A DNA stretch of 64,000 nucleotides from Cichorium intybus (taxonomy: Eukaryota; Streptophyta; Magnoliopsida; Asterales; Asteraceae): contig CM042010.1 in the NCBI GenBank assembly GCA_023525715.1, forward strand, positions 61,307,729-61,371,728. Direction: 5' to 3'. Below are positions 55,942 through 64,000 of the stretch, one piece after another. Every line of letters starts with the position of its first letter. The stretch's first letter is position 1. The translations under genes were made by a program, and so were the position numbers. A model generated the notes under the pieces. It was given only the letters and a program-made list of their open reading frames with translations. It was not told where the DNA came from and searched no databases.

Positions 55942-56583
55942 AAGAGTTGTTTTTTAATTAAATCGTTGCTTATATTTACTAATTATAGTATTTATTAAAA
56001 TCATAACTTAGCTTTCAATCTTGACTTATCTTTCTAATTAATATTGTTATTTGTCAAATTAGATTGTAGTTTAGCTCGTTACTTATCATGAATTAAATTG
56101 TTACTTAGCTCTGATATAGTAAAATCGTTTCTTACCATAAAATCGTTACTTAGCTTTGATATAGTAAAATCGTTACTTAGCTTATTTACTTAGCTTATTA
56201 ATTAAATCGTTGTTAATCTTTTTTTTATTTCTAATCTACTAGAATTGTTGTGTAGCTCAGATCTTAATTAAATTGTTGTTAATTGTTGCTTAAATCGTTA
56301 CTTAGCTCTGATACCAAATGGGGAAACATAAATGGACATATGGATAATAACAGAAATATAGCAAAATAAATGCGGAATGGTTTAACATGTGGTTTCTGAA
56401 ATTCTTGCATGTAGATACTTAAGCTGATTATCGTAGATATCAACCTCTAATTGTGTTACAGGGAGATGGATATTACGTTCAATTCTATTTTTAAATCTTT
56501 GTTTATGAATCTTTAATGCAAAATAATATCGATTGTTTTGTATTTGTATTTTCGAATCGGTCATGATGTATGAAGATGTGTAA
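55942..56583 (-). other. Leader and tail of the form-A unit
   Basis: The primer-binding site is at 56305-56316, the small ORF at 56382-56564, and the PBS-like repeats at about 56100-56180. The leader is cut just upstream of the small ORF by a join to plus-strand POL. Confidence 0.85.
56382..56564 (-). CDS. Leader small ORF, copy 10 (inverted)
   Basis: 60 residues, unchanged protein. Confidence 0.5.
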   Translation of the reverse strand: MTDSKIQIQNNRYYFALKIHKQRFKNRIERNIHLPVTQLEVDIYDNQLKYLHARISETTC

Positions 56584-56719
56584 TGGAACGTTCTACCATT
56601 TGGTCTAAAACAAGCACCCGCAATATATCAAAGGTTTATGGATTCAACCTTAAATGGTTTGGATCAAATATGTCTTGCATATATTGATGATATTATTGTT
56701 TTTACCAATGGAAATGAAC
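56581..56719 (+). pseudogene. Small RT fragment in plus orientation
   Basis: EWNVLPFGLKQAPAIYQRFM to FTNGNE, including YIDDIIVF. It sits between two inverted blocks. Confidence 0.9.
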
Positions 56720-57049
56720 ATACCATTTCTTCGTTTCTGCATCAGTTGATTGTTGATGAGTTTTGAATGTTTCTTGAGTGTTACATGTGGATGATGATGG
56801 CTTCTCCTGTTGTTTATCGGTATTGTCTGATGAAATTTGCTGGATTGTTGGTGTAGGTGGAATGGTTGAACTGCCTGTTGACTTTTCTGCGTCTTCTTTG
56901 ACCGGAGTGAACTGTGTTGACAATATCTGCAGTGTTTGTTGGAGCTGTTCTTCTTCCTTCTTGATTGTTTCTAGTTGCTTCATCATGGCTGCTTTCTGTT
57001 CCTGCTTTTGTTTTAGCTGGTGCTGGATTTGCTTCATAATGGCTTCCAT
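56720..57049 (-). pseudogene. TAV N-terminal fragment (about 110 codons)
   Basis: Coiled coil and linker up to ETKKWYV, then cut off before the viroplasmin core. Confidence 0.9.
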
Positions 57050-58802
57050 TCTCTCGTCAATGTATCTGCTATGTGGTTGTGCTCACTCTTTATGTACCTG
57101 AGATATGGATGAAACTGGTGTAATTGTAACTGCCAACGGATTAGCCTTCCTCGACAGTAATCTTCTTGTAACTTGTATCGCCAGAATCCTAACAGATATT
57201 TTGAATCTGTTCGGAGTTCAAATTGCTTTTAGGCATCCTGCCCATGTATCTTTTGATGCATCCGTTTCGACTATTAAAAAGTCGTCCGGTTGCGAGTTGT
57301 ATAGTGTTGGTAAAACATGAATTTTTTCTTTTATATTTTTGACTAAAATAGTATCTTCATTGGTCCAAGACCATGGTATTTTTTCTGATCTTTTCTTTTG
57401 TAAAATTCTTCTTTCATTTGCTAATTTTTTTAGAAAACCTTGTTCTGCGATGTAGTTTAAACAGCCAAGAAATCGTTGTATTTGTTTCCGGTTTTCTAGT
57501 TTATCGGGAAATAAATACAATTTTTCTCGAACATTATCTGTTAAAGAAAGTTGTCCGTTTTCTTCGATTTTTAGTCCTAAATATTCAACTTTAGTTTGTA
57601 AAAGTTTAGATTTCTTTTTTGATAAAACTAAACCTTTTTCTTTAATTCTTTGTAAAACTTTAATAACTGCTTCAAGGTGTAATTGTTCATTTCCATTGGT
57701 AAAAACAATAATATCATCAATATATGCAAGACATATTTGATCCAAACCATTTAAGGTTGAATCCATAAACCTTTGATATATTGCGGGTGCTTGTTTTAGA
57801 CCAAATGGTAGAACGTTCCATTCGTAGTGTCGCTGAGGTGGACATGAAAAAGCCGTTAGTGGTTTCGTATCTTCGTGTAGTCGTAGTTGCCAATATCCTG
57901 ATTTTGCATCAAATGTGCTAAAGTGTGTATTTCCTTTTAGTTTTTCTAAAATGTATTCTTTTCTTGGTAATTTATATGAATCTCCAATAGTTGCATCATT
58001 CATTTTTTTATAATTAATAACCATTCTTCTTTTTCCTCGTTTTATTTCATTATGATTTTCTACATAAAAGGCGGGTGCAGAGTGTGGACTCGTGCTATTT
58101 CTTATAATTCCTTTTTCTAAAAGCTGACTACATTCGGTTTTAAACTCATTTACATCTTTTATACTATATGGTATTTTATTAGGTACATTAATTTCTGCTT
58201 TAGGATCTTTTAGTAGTATTTTAATTTCTTGATTATTTGTGTTTTTTAATTGATCTAATGGATTTTCACTACATACTTCTTCTAGTTGTTTTTCAGCAAT
58301 ATCTTTTGTTAATGTTAATAATACTCGTAGTTGAAAACCAACTTCTTGTTTCATTATTTTAATAAGATCATATTGTTTAATTATAGAGGTTTTTATAACT
58401 CCTTTAGATGGGTGTTTGATGCTTATGTATTCGGTTGTTTGAACAAAAGGATTATATAATTTTAAAAAATTATTTCCAATAACAAGATCTATTCCTGAAT
58501 CATGTTGATATATGGTTGGTATGATAAAAGGAGTTTTTTCTATAATAACACTAATATTTCTTCCTACATACCAAATGTTATGTACAGATTTATCAGCAAT
58601 AGTAATTTTAATTGGTATTTTAAGTTTTTCCCATTTTGCTAAAATATTATTTTTTTCCAAAACATAGTGTTGCACCTGTATCAATATATGCGATTACTTT
58701 TCGATTATCTATTGTGGTTGTTATAAATGTACTATTAGGGTTAACTTTAGGTTTTTCTTTACTTTTTTGATTGCTATATTTGCTATATTTATTATTAGTC
58801 AT
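57034..58802 (-). pseudogene. POL of form B: protease, RT, RNase H, with frameshift and deletion
   Basis: ATG at 58802. The protease DTG lies at about 58682-58674. One extra A after CFGK (about 58655) shifts the frame. From 58684 to 57218 it is open with protease tail, RT (YIDDIIVF) and RNase H start DASKDTWAGCLKAI. There a deletion joins to the RNase H middle (FELRTDSKY) out of frame, removing the minisatellite. The tail with FHPYLRYIKSEHN and TREWKPL follows. It is the longest POL copy. Confidence 0.9.
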
Positions 58803-58941
58803 GACAATTACTAAATAATTGATCTAATATATCATTATTTATATAATTTTTTAATATAATATTTTTATAACTATTTTCTTTATTTCTTTTATACTTTTTA
58901 AACCATGTTTTGAATTTTTGTAACATATTTTTGATTACCAT
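58795..58941 (-). pseudogene. Truncated ORF3, form-B join
   Basis: 48 codons, same ATGACTA join to POL as in the plus-strand copies. Confidence 0.8.
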
Positions 58942-59174
58942 GTTAAAGGTGGTTTGATAGAAAGTGGCTGTTTAGTATTTTTAACTTCTAATAATTTATA
59001 AATCTGTTCAATTTTTTGTAATATCTCTGGTATTTGTTTTACCAATAATTGTTGTTTCATTTCTATGAGATTGTTTAGTTTTTTATTTATTATATGCATT
59101 TTTTCATTTACTGTCATTTCATCTTTCATTTGTAATTCTATATCATTTATTTTACTACTAGATGATTCTGTCAT
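58935..59174 (-). CDS. Viral ORF2, 79 aa
   Basis: Matches the copy at 54755, except that it ends LTW. Confidence 0.6.
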   Translation of the reverse strand: MTESSSSKINDIELQMKDEMTVNEKMHIINKKLNNLIEMKQQLLVKQIPEILQKIEQIYKLLEVKNTKQPLSIKPPLTW

Positions 59175-60121
59175 ATTCGTAAACTTAATGATCTAATCAT
59201 TTCTTTTATTTCTTCAATGTTTTCATCTTTTCTATTTTTCGTAGATGTTGAAGGTTGTATTTCTGAAATAGAGGATCTTCCTATAATTATTGAAATTGGA
59301 GGCTCTATTATTGGGTCTCTTTTAACTAAAGGTGTAATTATTTGTTGTCGAAAATCTGTTTCATAAACTGGTTTATTATCTATTCTTTTTGGTGATTCAA
59401 GAGATAATAAATGTTCAAATAGTTTATCAATATGAATTCTATCTTCTGTTTTAAATGTAATACTATGATGAGAATTTGTTAATGCATAGTTTATTTGATA
59501 TGTTAAAGTAAAAGGATGATTTCCTTTTAACATAAAATTTTGTCTTAATAATTTATATCTTACTGGAATACTATTACTTAGATTTCTATCTTTTAAACTA
59601 AGTCCTAATTGTATATTTATATTAAATTTTATTTTTCCTTCAATTAAATTTCCTTTTCCTTTTGCAATAATACTTTCTTGACTATTAATTATACGATCAT
59701 CTCTAATTTCTAATTTTATTTGTGTATCTAAATCACTAAAAGTACTTTTCAAAATTACTTAAATTGTAGATATATGAATATATGCTATCTTTGATCGATC
59801 TATTTCTTTGATATGTTGTATTTTATTTTTGATTTGTTGTTTATTAATAATAGGTATAATTATATTTCCTTGAGTTGATTCTATAGGTATCGGTTGTTCA
59901 CCTACTATTTTACCATAATAAATAATATTTTTTCTTGAAAATAGATTTTTAAGTGTATCGTATTTAAAATTATGTTTTTCTGATAATATAAAATTTGATT
60001 TTCTAATAGCATCTTTATTTATATTATTTTTATTAACTAGAGCATCAAATATATATCCTGATTCCTTTTCTTCGTTATTAATAATTATTGATTCATTATT
60101 CTCGTTAGATGTAGACATCAT
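59171..60121 (-). pseudogene. Movement protein with one nonsense codon
   Basis: Full length, but CAA-to-TAA at 59759-59761 (HISTI then stop) cuts it in the core. Confidence 0.9.
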
Positions 60122-60945
60122 AAGAGTTGTTTTTTAATTAAATCGTTGCTTATATTTACTAATTATAGTATTTATTAAAATCATAACTTAGCTTTCAATC
60201 TTGACTTATCTTTCTAATTAAATATTGTTATTTGTCATATTAGATTGTAGTTTAGCTCGTTACTTATCATGAATTAAATTGTTACTTAGCTCTGATATAG
60301 TAAAATCGTTACTTAGCTTTGATATAGTAAAATCGTTACTTAGCTTATTTACTTAGCTTATTAATTAAATCGTTGTTAATCATTTTTTTATTTCTAATCT
60401 ACTAGAATTGTTGTGTAGCTCTTATCTTAATTAAATTGTTGTTAATTGTTGCTTAAATCGTTACTTAGCTCTGATACCAAATGGGGAAACATAAATGGAC
60501 ATATGGATAATAACAGAAATATAGCAAAATAAATGCGGAATGGTTTAACATGTGGTTTCTGAAATTCTTGCATGTAGATACTTAAGCTGATTATCGTAGA
60601 TATCAACCTCTAACTGTGTTACAGGGAGATGGATATTACGTTCAATTCTATTTTTAAATCTTTGTTTATGAATCTTTAATGCAAAATAATATCGATTGTT
60701 TTGTATTTGTATTTTCGAATCGGTCATGATGTATGAGGAAGTGTAAGGGATGTACCTGACTGATGCCTGGACGATGCGTTGATTAACTGCTTCGTGGATA
60801 CTTCGATAGGCTCTGCTATTCAAAAGCGCGAGGCTTCAACAGAGAACTCTGCTATTCAGAAGCATAAGGCTTCAACAGAGGAATTTTGAGAGCACTCAAA
60901 AGTTAACACAAATAAGCTCTGATTTATTATAATAGGAAAACGCCT
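60122..60945 (-). other. Leader and tail of a form-B unit
   Basis: The primer-binding site is at 60468-60479. It has two hairpins (60800-60870) and a full tail to MP. Together with 60946 onward this is the most complete leader-promoter region in the minus orientation. Confidence 0.85.
60545..60727 (-). CDS. Leader small ORF, copy 11 (inverted)
   Basis: 60 residues, unchanged. A longer open form reaches 60823. Confidence 0.5.
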   Translation of the reverse strand: MTDSKIQIQNNRYYFALKIHKQRFKNRIERNIHLPVTQLEVDIYDNQLKYLHARISETTC

Positions 60946-61258
60946 TATTTATAATACATGAGGGCTGCTATTGCATACGTGCTATTATTGACACTACATT
61001 ATTGTGTCTAGCACTTACAAATAAAGACAAACTATAGGATGGTGACTGGCACCTAATTTACATAATTAACAACAAACGACAAAAACTAAAAGTCTACGAA
61101 AGTCTATATTATTACAAGATATGATGAGGGGAGGGGCCACAAATATTCTTTGTGTCAAATCCAAATCCTCACCACCGCGAAAAATGCGTCGTGCATAATG
61201 ATTGAATGCTTTTGATGAATGCTGTGCACTGTTGATGAGTGTTGTGTACTGTTGTATA
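60946..61258 (-). promoter_or_regulatory. Viral promoter, type I, inverted
   Basis: TATA box at 60946-60953 (minus strand), with a few substitutions around it. Confidence 0.85.
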
Positions 61259-62647
61259 TTATTCTTCCATTATCTCCATGAATGGTGTCTCGTCCTTGTT
61301 TTCTTGACAATAATTGCATTGGTGACGTGGAAAATGCATAATATGTTTGCATAATTGTTTTTTAATTTCTGCAGGTAGAACGGCAAGATGATGCGAGAAT
61401 GTTTCAAATGGTTCTTCGAATCGTTCTACGGCTTGCATTCCTTCAGTTGATATTTCTGTGTCATTTGTTGTATATAACAGAAATGTTTTACTGCAATAGT
61501 TTATCCTGACTTGTGATTTTTGATCTTTTCCGTTGCCTATTCTTGAAGAGGCTAAATAAACTCCTGCTAATGAAAACATTAGATGATCTTGTGTTGGTGT
61601 TTCATGTGGAAGTTCGTCTTTAGTTGGCTTAGTTCCATTACTGATTCCCATGTATGCAAATGTAATGCTTGGAACTAGTAGCTGTGAGTCTTTGTCAAAA
61701 AATGGATAGCTGGAATATAATTTAATGAATAAATCACGTTTCTTGGCAAAACGTGTTTTGTAATGGTGGATGACTCATTGAAAATTAGTTGGAAATTCAC
61801 TTATGCACTGTAGGTTGTTTCCATTTAGGTAGATTGTATCGATGAATCCATGGGTGAAATATTCCCAAAGAGTCATTGGATCGGTAAGGTTGGCTAAGAA
61901 GATTGCTTTTGGGCCTGGCTTTCTTATGACTGGGTAAAAGCCCATTAGTGAATGGACCTCTGTGTATGAGACTAGGCTGTCCCATAATTTTGCGAATTTT
62001 TCTGTGGTTGGTTTTTTCATTAATTCTTTTTCTTTTGCAAATGGTATAGCTTGTAGGGCTGCTTTGGCTGCTTTGGCTGCGTTTAACTGGTTTAAAGATT
62101 TTGGTTGTGGTTCTGTTTTTGGAAGGATTCCAAGGATGGTTGTTTTTGATGGTTTTTTAACGGCTTCAGTTGTAACCGTTTTGTATGCTTCTCTGAATGC
62201 TGTTTCTGCTTCAGCTTTTGTTTTGTAACTTTTGTGTGTAACGTTCTTTCCAACGATATGAGAACTTGCAATTCCCCAATCGTTATAGATTCCTTTGTGT
62301 GGTCCGTTAAAAATAACGTACCATTTCTTCGTCTCTGCATCAGTTGATTGTTGATGAGTTTTGAATATTTCTTGAGTGTTACATGTGGATGATGATGGCT
62401 TCTCCTGTTGTTTATCGGAACTGTCTGATGAAATTTGCTGGATTGTTGGTGTAGGTGGAATGGTTGAACTGCCTGTTGACTTTTCTGCATCTTCTATGAC
62501 TGGAGTGAACTGTGTTGACAATATCTGCAGTGTTTGTTGGAGCTGTTCTTCTTCCTTCTTGATTGTTTCTAGTTGCTTCATCATGGCTACTTTTTGTTCC
62601 TTCTTCTGTTTTAGCTGGTGCTGGATTTGCTTCATAATGGCTTCCAT
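61259..62647 (-). pseudogene. TAV with a single stop codon
   Basis: Full length and otherwise open. TCA-to-TGA at 61775-61777, after SEFPTNFQ, cuts it at codon 291. Confidence 0.9.
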
Positions 62648-63219
62648 TCTCTCGTCAATGTATCTGCTATGTGGTTGTGCTCACTCTTTATGTACCTGAG
62701 ATATGGATGAAACTGGTGTAATTGTAACTGCCAACGGATTAGCCTTCCACGACAGTATTCTTCTTGTAACTTGTATCGCCAGAATCCTAACATATATTTT
62801 GAATCTGTTCGGAGTTCAAATCTTGTCTGTAGTAGATCGATTTTCCATTTCTTTAAGGTTCTGAGACATGTCAGTGTTTCTCTTTCATGTGTACTGTAGT
62901 TTTGTTCAGTTTGGGAAAATGTTCCCGATACATATTTACATAATTTTTTCTCGTATTTATCAGTTTTTAATACTTCTGATGATACTTTTGTATCAATGTA
63001 TGCTTCTGGTAATACTTTCGTATTACTGTTTACTTTTGATGATACTTTCGTATCACTGTATGCTTCTGGTAATACTTTCGTATCACTGTATGCTTCTGGT
63101 AATATTTTCGTATTACTGTATACTTTTGATGATACTTTCGTATCACTGTATGCTTCGAATGGTTTAAGCAGAAGGTTTCCCTCGGTGGCTAAACCCAATA
63201 ATATTTTTCCATGAAATTC
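62632..63219 (-). pseudogene. POL C-terminal fragment with a complete RNase H core
   Basis: From HGKILLGLATEGNLLLKPFE through six hairpin-repeat units, then VLKTDKYEKKLCKYVSGTFS, HERETLTCLRTLKKW (catalytic E), FELRTDSKYMLGFWRYKLQE (catalytic D) and HNHIADTLTREWKPL. It shows that the minisatellite is an insertion within RNase H and not its natural end. Upstream it is joined to the leader small ORF at ATTTCATGG. Confidence 0.9.
62974..63153 (-). repeat. 30-nt hairpin minisatellite, 6 units
   Basis: The shortest array, in the one copy with an otherwise complete RNase H. One unit has lost a loop base (GATACAAAAGTATC). Confidence 0.95.
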
Positions 63220-63597
63220 TTGCATGTAGATACTTAAGCTGATTATCGTAGATATCAACCTCTAACTGTGTTACAGGGAGATGGATATTACGTTCAATTC
63301 TATTTTTAAATCTTTGTTTATGAATCTTTAATGCAAAATAATATCGATTGTTTTGTATTTGTATTTTCGAATCGGTCATGATGTATGAGGATGTGTAAGG
63401 GATGTACCTGACTGATGCCTGGACGATGCGTTGATTAACTGCTTCGTGGATACTTCGATAGGCTCTGCTATTCAGAAGCGCGAGGCTTCAACAGAGAACT
63501 CTGCTATTCAGAAGCATAAGGCTTCAACAGAGGAATTTTGAGAGCACTCAAAACTTAACACAAATAAGCTCTGATTTATTACACTAGGCAAACACCT
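63220..63597 (-). other. Leader 5' part of the last unit
   Basis: Small ORF start (63379), two hairpins and RNA 5' end. The small ORF loses its last residues at the join with POL. Confidence 0.8.
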
Positions 63598-63899
63598 TAT
63601 TTATAGTACATGAGGGCTGCTACTGCATACGTGCTATTATTGACACTACATTATTGTGTCTAGCACTTACAAATAAAGACAAACTATAGGATGGTGACTG
63701 GCACCTAATTTACATAATTAAAAACAAACGACAAAAACTAAACAAACGACAAAAACTAAAAGTCTACATTATTACAAGATATGATGAGGGGAGGGGCCAC
63801 AAATATTCTTTGTGTCAAATCCAAATCCTCACCACCCCCGAAAAATGCGTCGTGCATAATGATTGAATGCTTTTGATGAGTGCTGTGCACTGTTGTGTA
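63598..63899 (-). promoter_or_regulatory. Viral promoter, type I, inverted, last copy
   Basis: TATA box at 63598-63605 (minus strand). A short duplication of AAACAAACGACAAAAACTAA lies at 63719-63758. Confidence 0.85.
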
Positions 63900-64000
63900 T
63901 TATTCTTCCATTATCTCCATGAATGGTGTCTCTTCCTTGTTTTCTTGACAATAATTGCATTGGTGACGTGGAAAATGCATAATATGTTTGCATAATTGTT
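63900..64000 (-). pseudogene. TAV C-terminal end, runs off the window
   Basis: The last 33 or so codons of TAV, including CNYCQENKEETPFMEIMEE and the stop. Its state upstream is unknown. Confidence 0.8.

Larger units (their letters stand above)
19019..64000. mobile_element. Endogenous pararetrovirus cluster (Caulimoviridae), both orientations, continues past the window
   Basis: Recognisable blocks are the promoter, leader, primer-binding site, MP, ORF2, ORF3, CP, POL and TAV, each present several times with few substitutions but many deletions, inversions and joins. The plus orientation dominates up to about 49 kb, and the minus orientation from 49 kb to the end. The order MP-ORF2-ORF3-CP-POL-TAV with separate short-overlap ORFs is that of caulimovirus- and soymovirus-like viruses. 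Caulimovirids lack integrase, so integration is passive, by host repair. The cluster contains one copia element and one hAT-like MITE that inserted later. Confidence 0.9.

Noticed and set aside
19019..64000. Florendovirus or badnavirus assignment
   Set aside because: Those have fused or few large ORFs. Here MP, CP, POL and TAV are separate and a viroplasmin-type TAV is present, as in caulimo- and soymovirus-like groups.

Overview
The window is plant nuclear DNA from a eudicot. An Asteraceae host (lettuce or chicory type) is my best guess, from the SIRE-type copia element and a degenerate gag-like repeat, but this is inference. There is no bacterial-style gene organisation and no clearly functional host gene. 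Nearly everything is mobile DNA or fossil virus.

Left part (1-19018): a patchwork of transposable elements. It holds two opposed copia remnants (1-1428); a probable Helitron 3' end (1433) followed by captured fragments of two host genes, ClpF-like and lipoyl synthase-like (1940-2892); TA microsatellites; a decayed gag-like gene cut by a PIF/Harbinger-type MITE with a TTA target duplication (6085-7166); a copia LTR with primer-binding site (8199-8909); a probable solo copia LTR (9926-10655); a 2.4 kb solo LTR with GTTAC target duplications (11811-14222); about 1 kb of degenerate ATGTGCAT-type repeat (15040-16020); a cluster of Helitron-like ends (16442-16880); a tRNA-derived SINE (17483-17759); and a 203-bp tandem duplication (18162-18566).

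Right part (19019-64000): a 45 kb cluster of endogenous pararetrovirus (Caulimoviridae) segments, rearranged in both orientations. The recurrent parts are: an intergenic promoter (TATAAATA) of two sequence types; an RNA leader with one or two copies of a hairpin and a conserved 60-codon ORF; a tRNA-Met primer-binding site; a leader tail with PBS-like repeats; movement protein (MP, 316 aa); a small coiled-coil ORF2 (79-86 aa); ORF3 (158 aa); coat protein (CP, 454 aa, CCHC knuckle); a protease-RT-RNase H polyprotein (POL); and a transactivator/viroplasmin (TAV, 462 aa). Separate ORFs in this order place it near caulimoviruses and soymoviruses rather than florendoviruses. Intact reading frames remain for TAV (20134-21522), MP (39297-40247 and 54991-55941), ORF2, ORF3 and CP (52883-54247). 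Every POL copy is broken.

The main discovery is that the viral units fall into two complementary forms, each about 6 kb. Form A is leader-MP-ORF2-ORF3-CP-RNase H stub-TAV. Form B is leader-MP-ORF2-truncated ORF3-protease/RT/RNase H-TAV. Each form has the same deletion breakpoint in several copies. The breakpoints fall at ORF boundaries: CP keeps its stop codon in A, and POL keeps its ATG in B. No copy carries both CP and protease/RT. This suggests a bipartite pararetrovirus, or two co-replicating deletion forms. Both forms keep a 30-nt minisatellite in the RNase H region whose units fold as hairpins with a GAAA loop and compensating stem changes, so it may be a cis-acting RNA element.

One POL copy is split by a complete, young 11,015-bp SIRE-type copia retrotransposon (25902-36916, TSD AGTTT), and one leader tail by a 479-bp hAT-like MITE (23496-23974, TSD GATTTAAG). 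The many inverted copies could yield double-stranded RNA.
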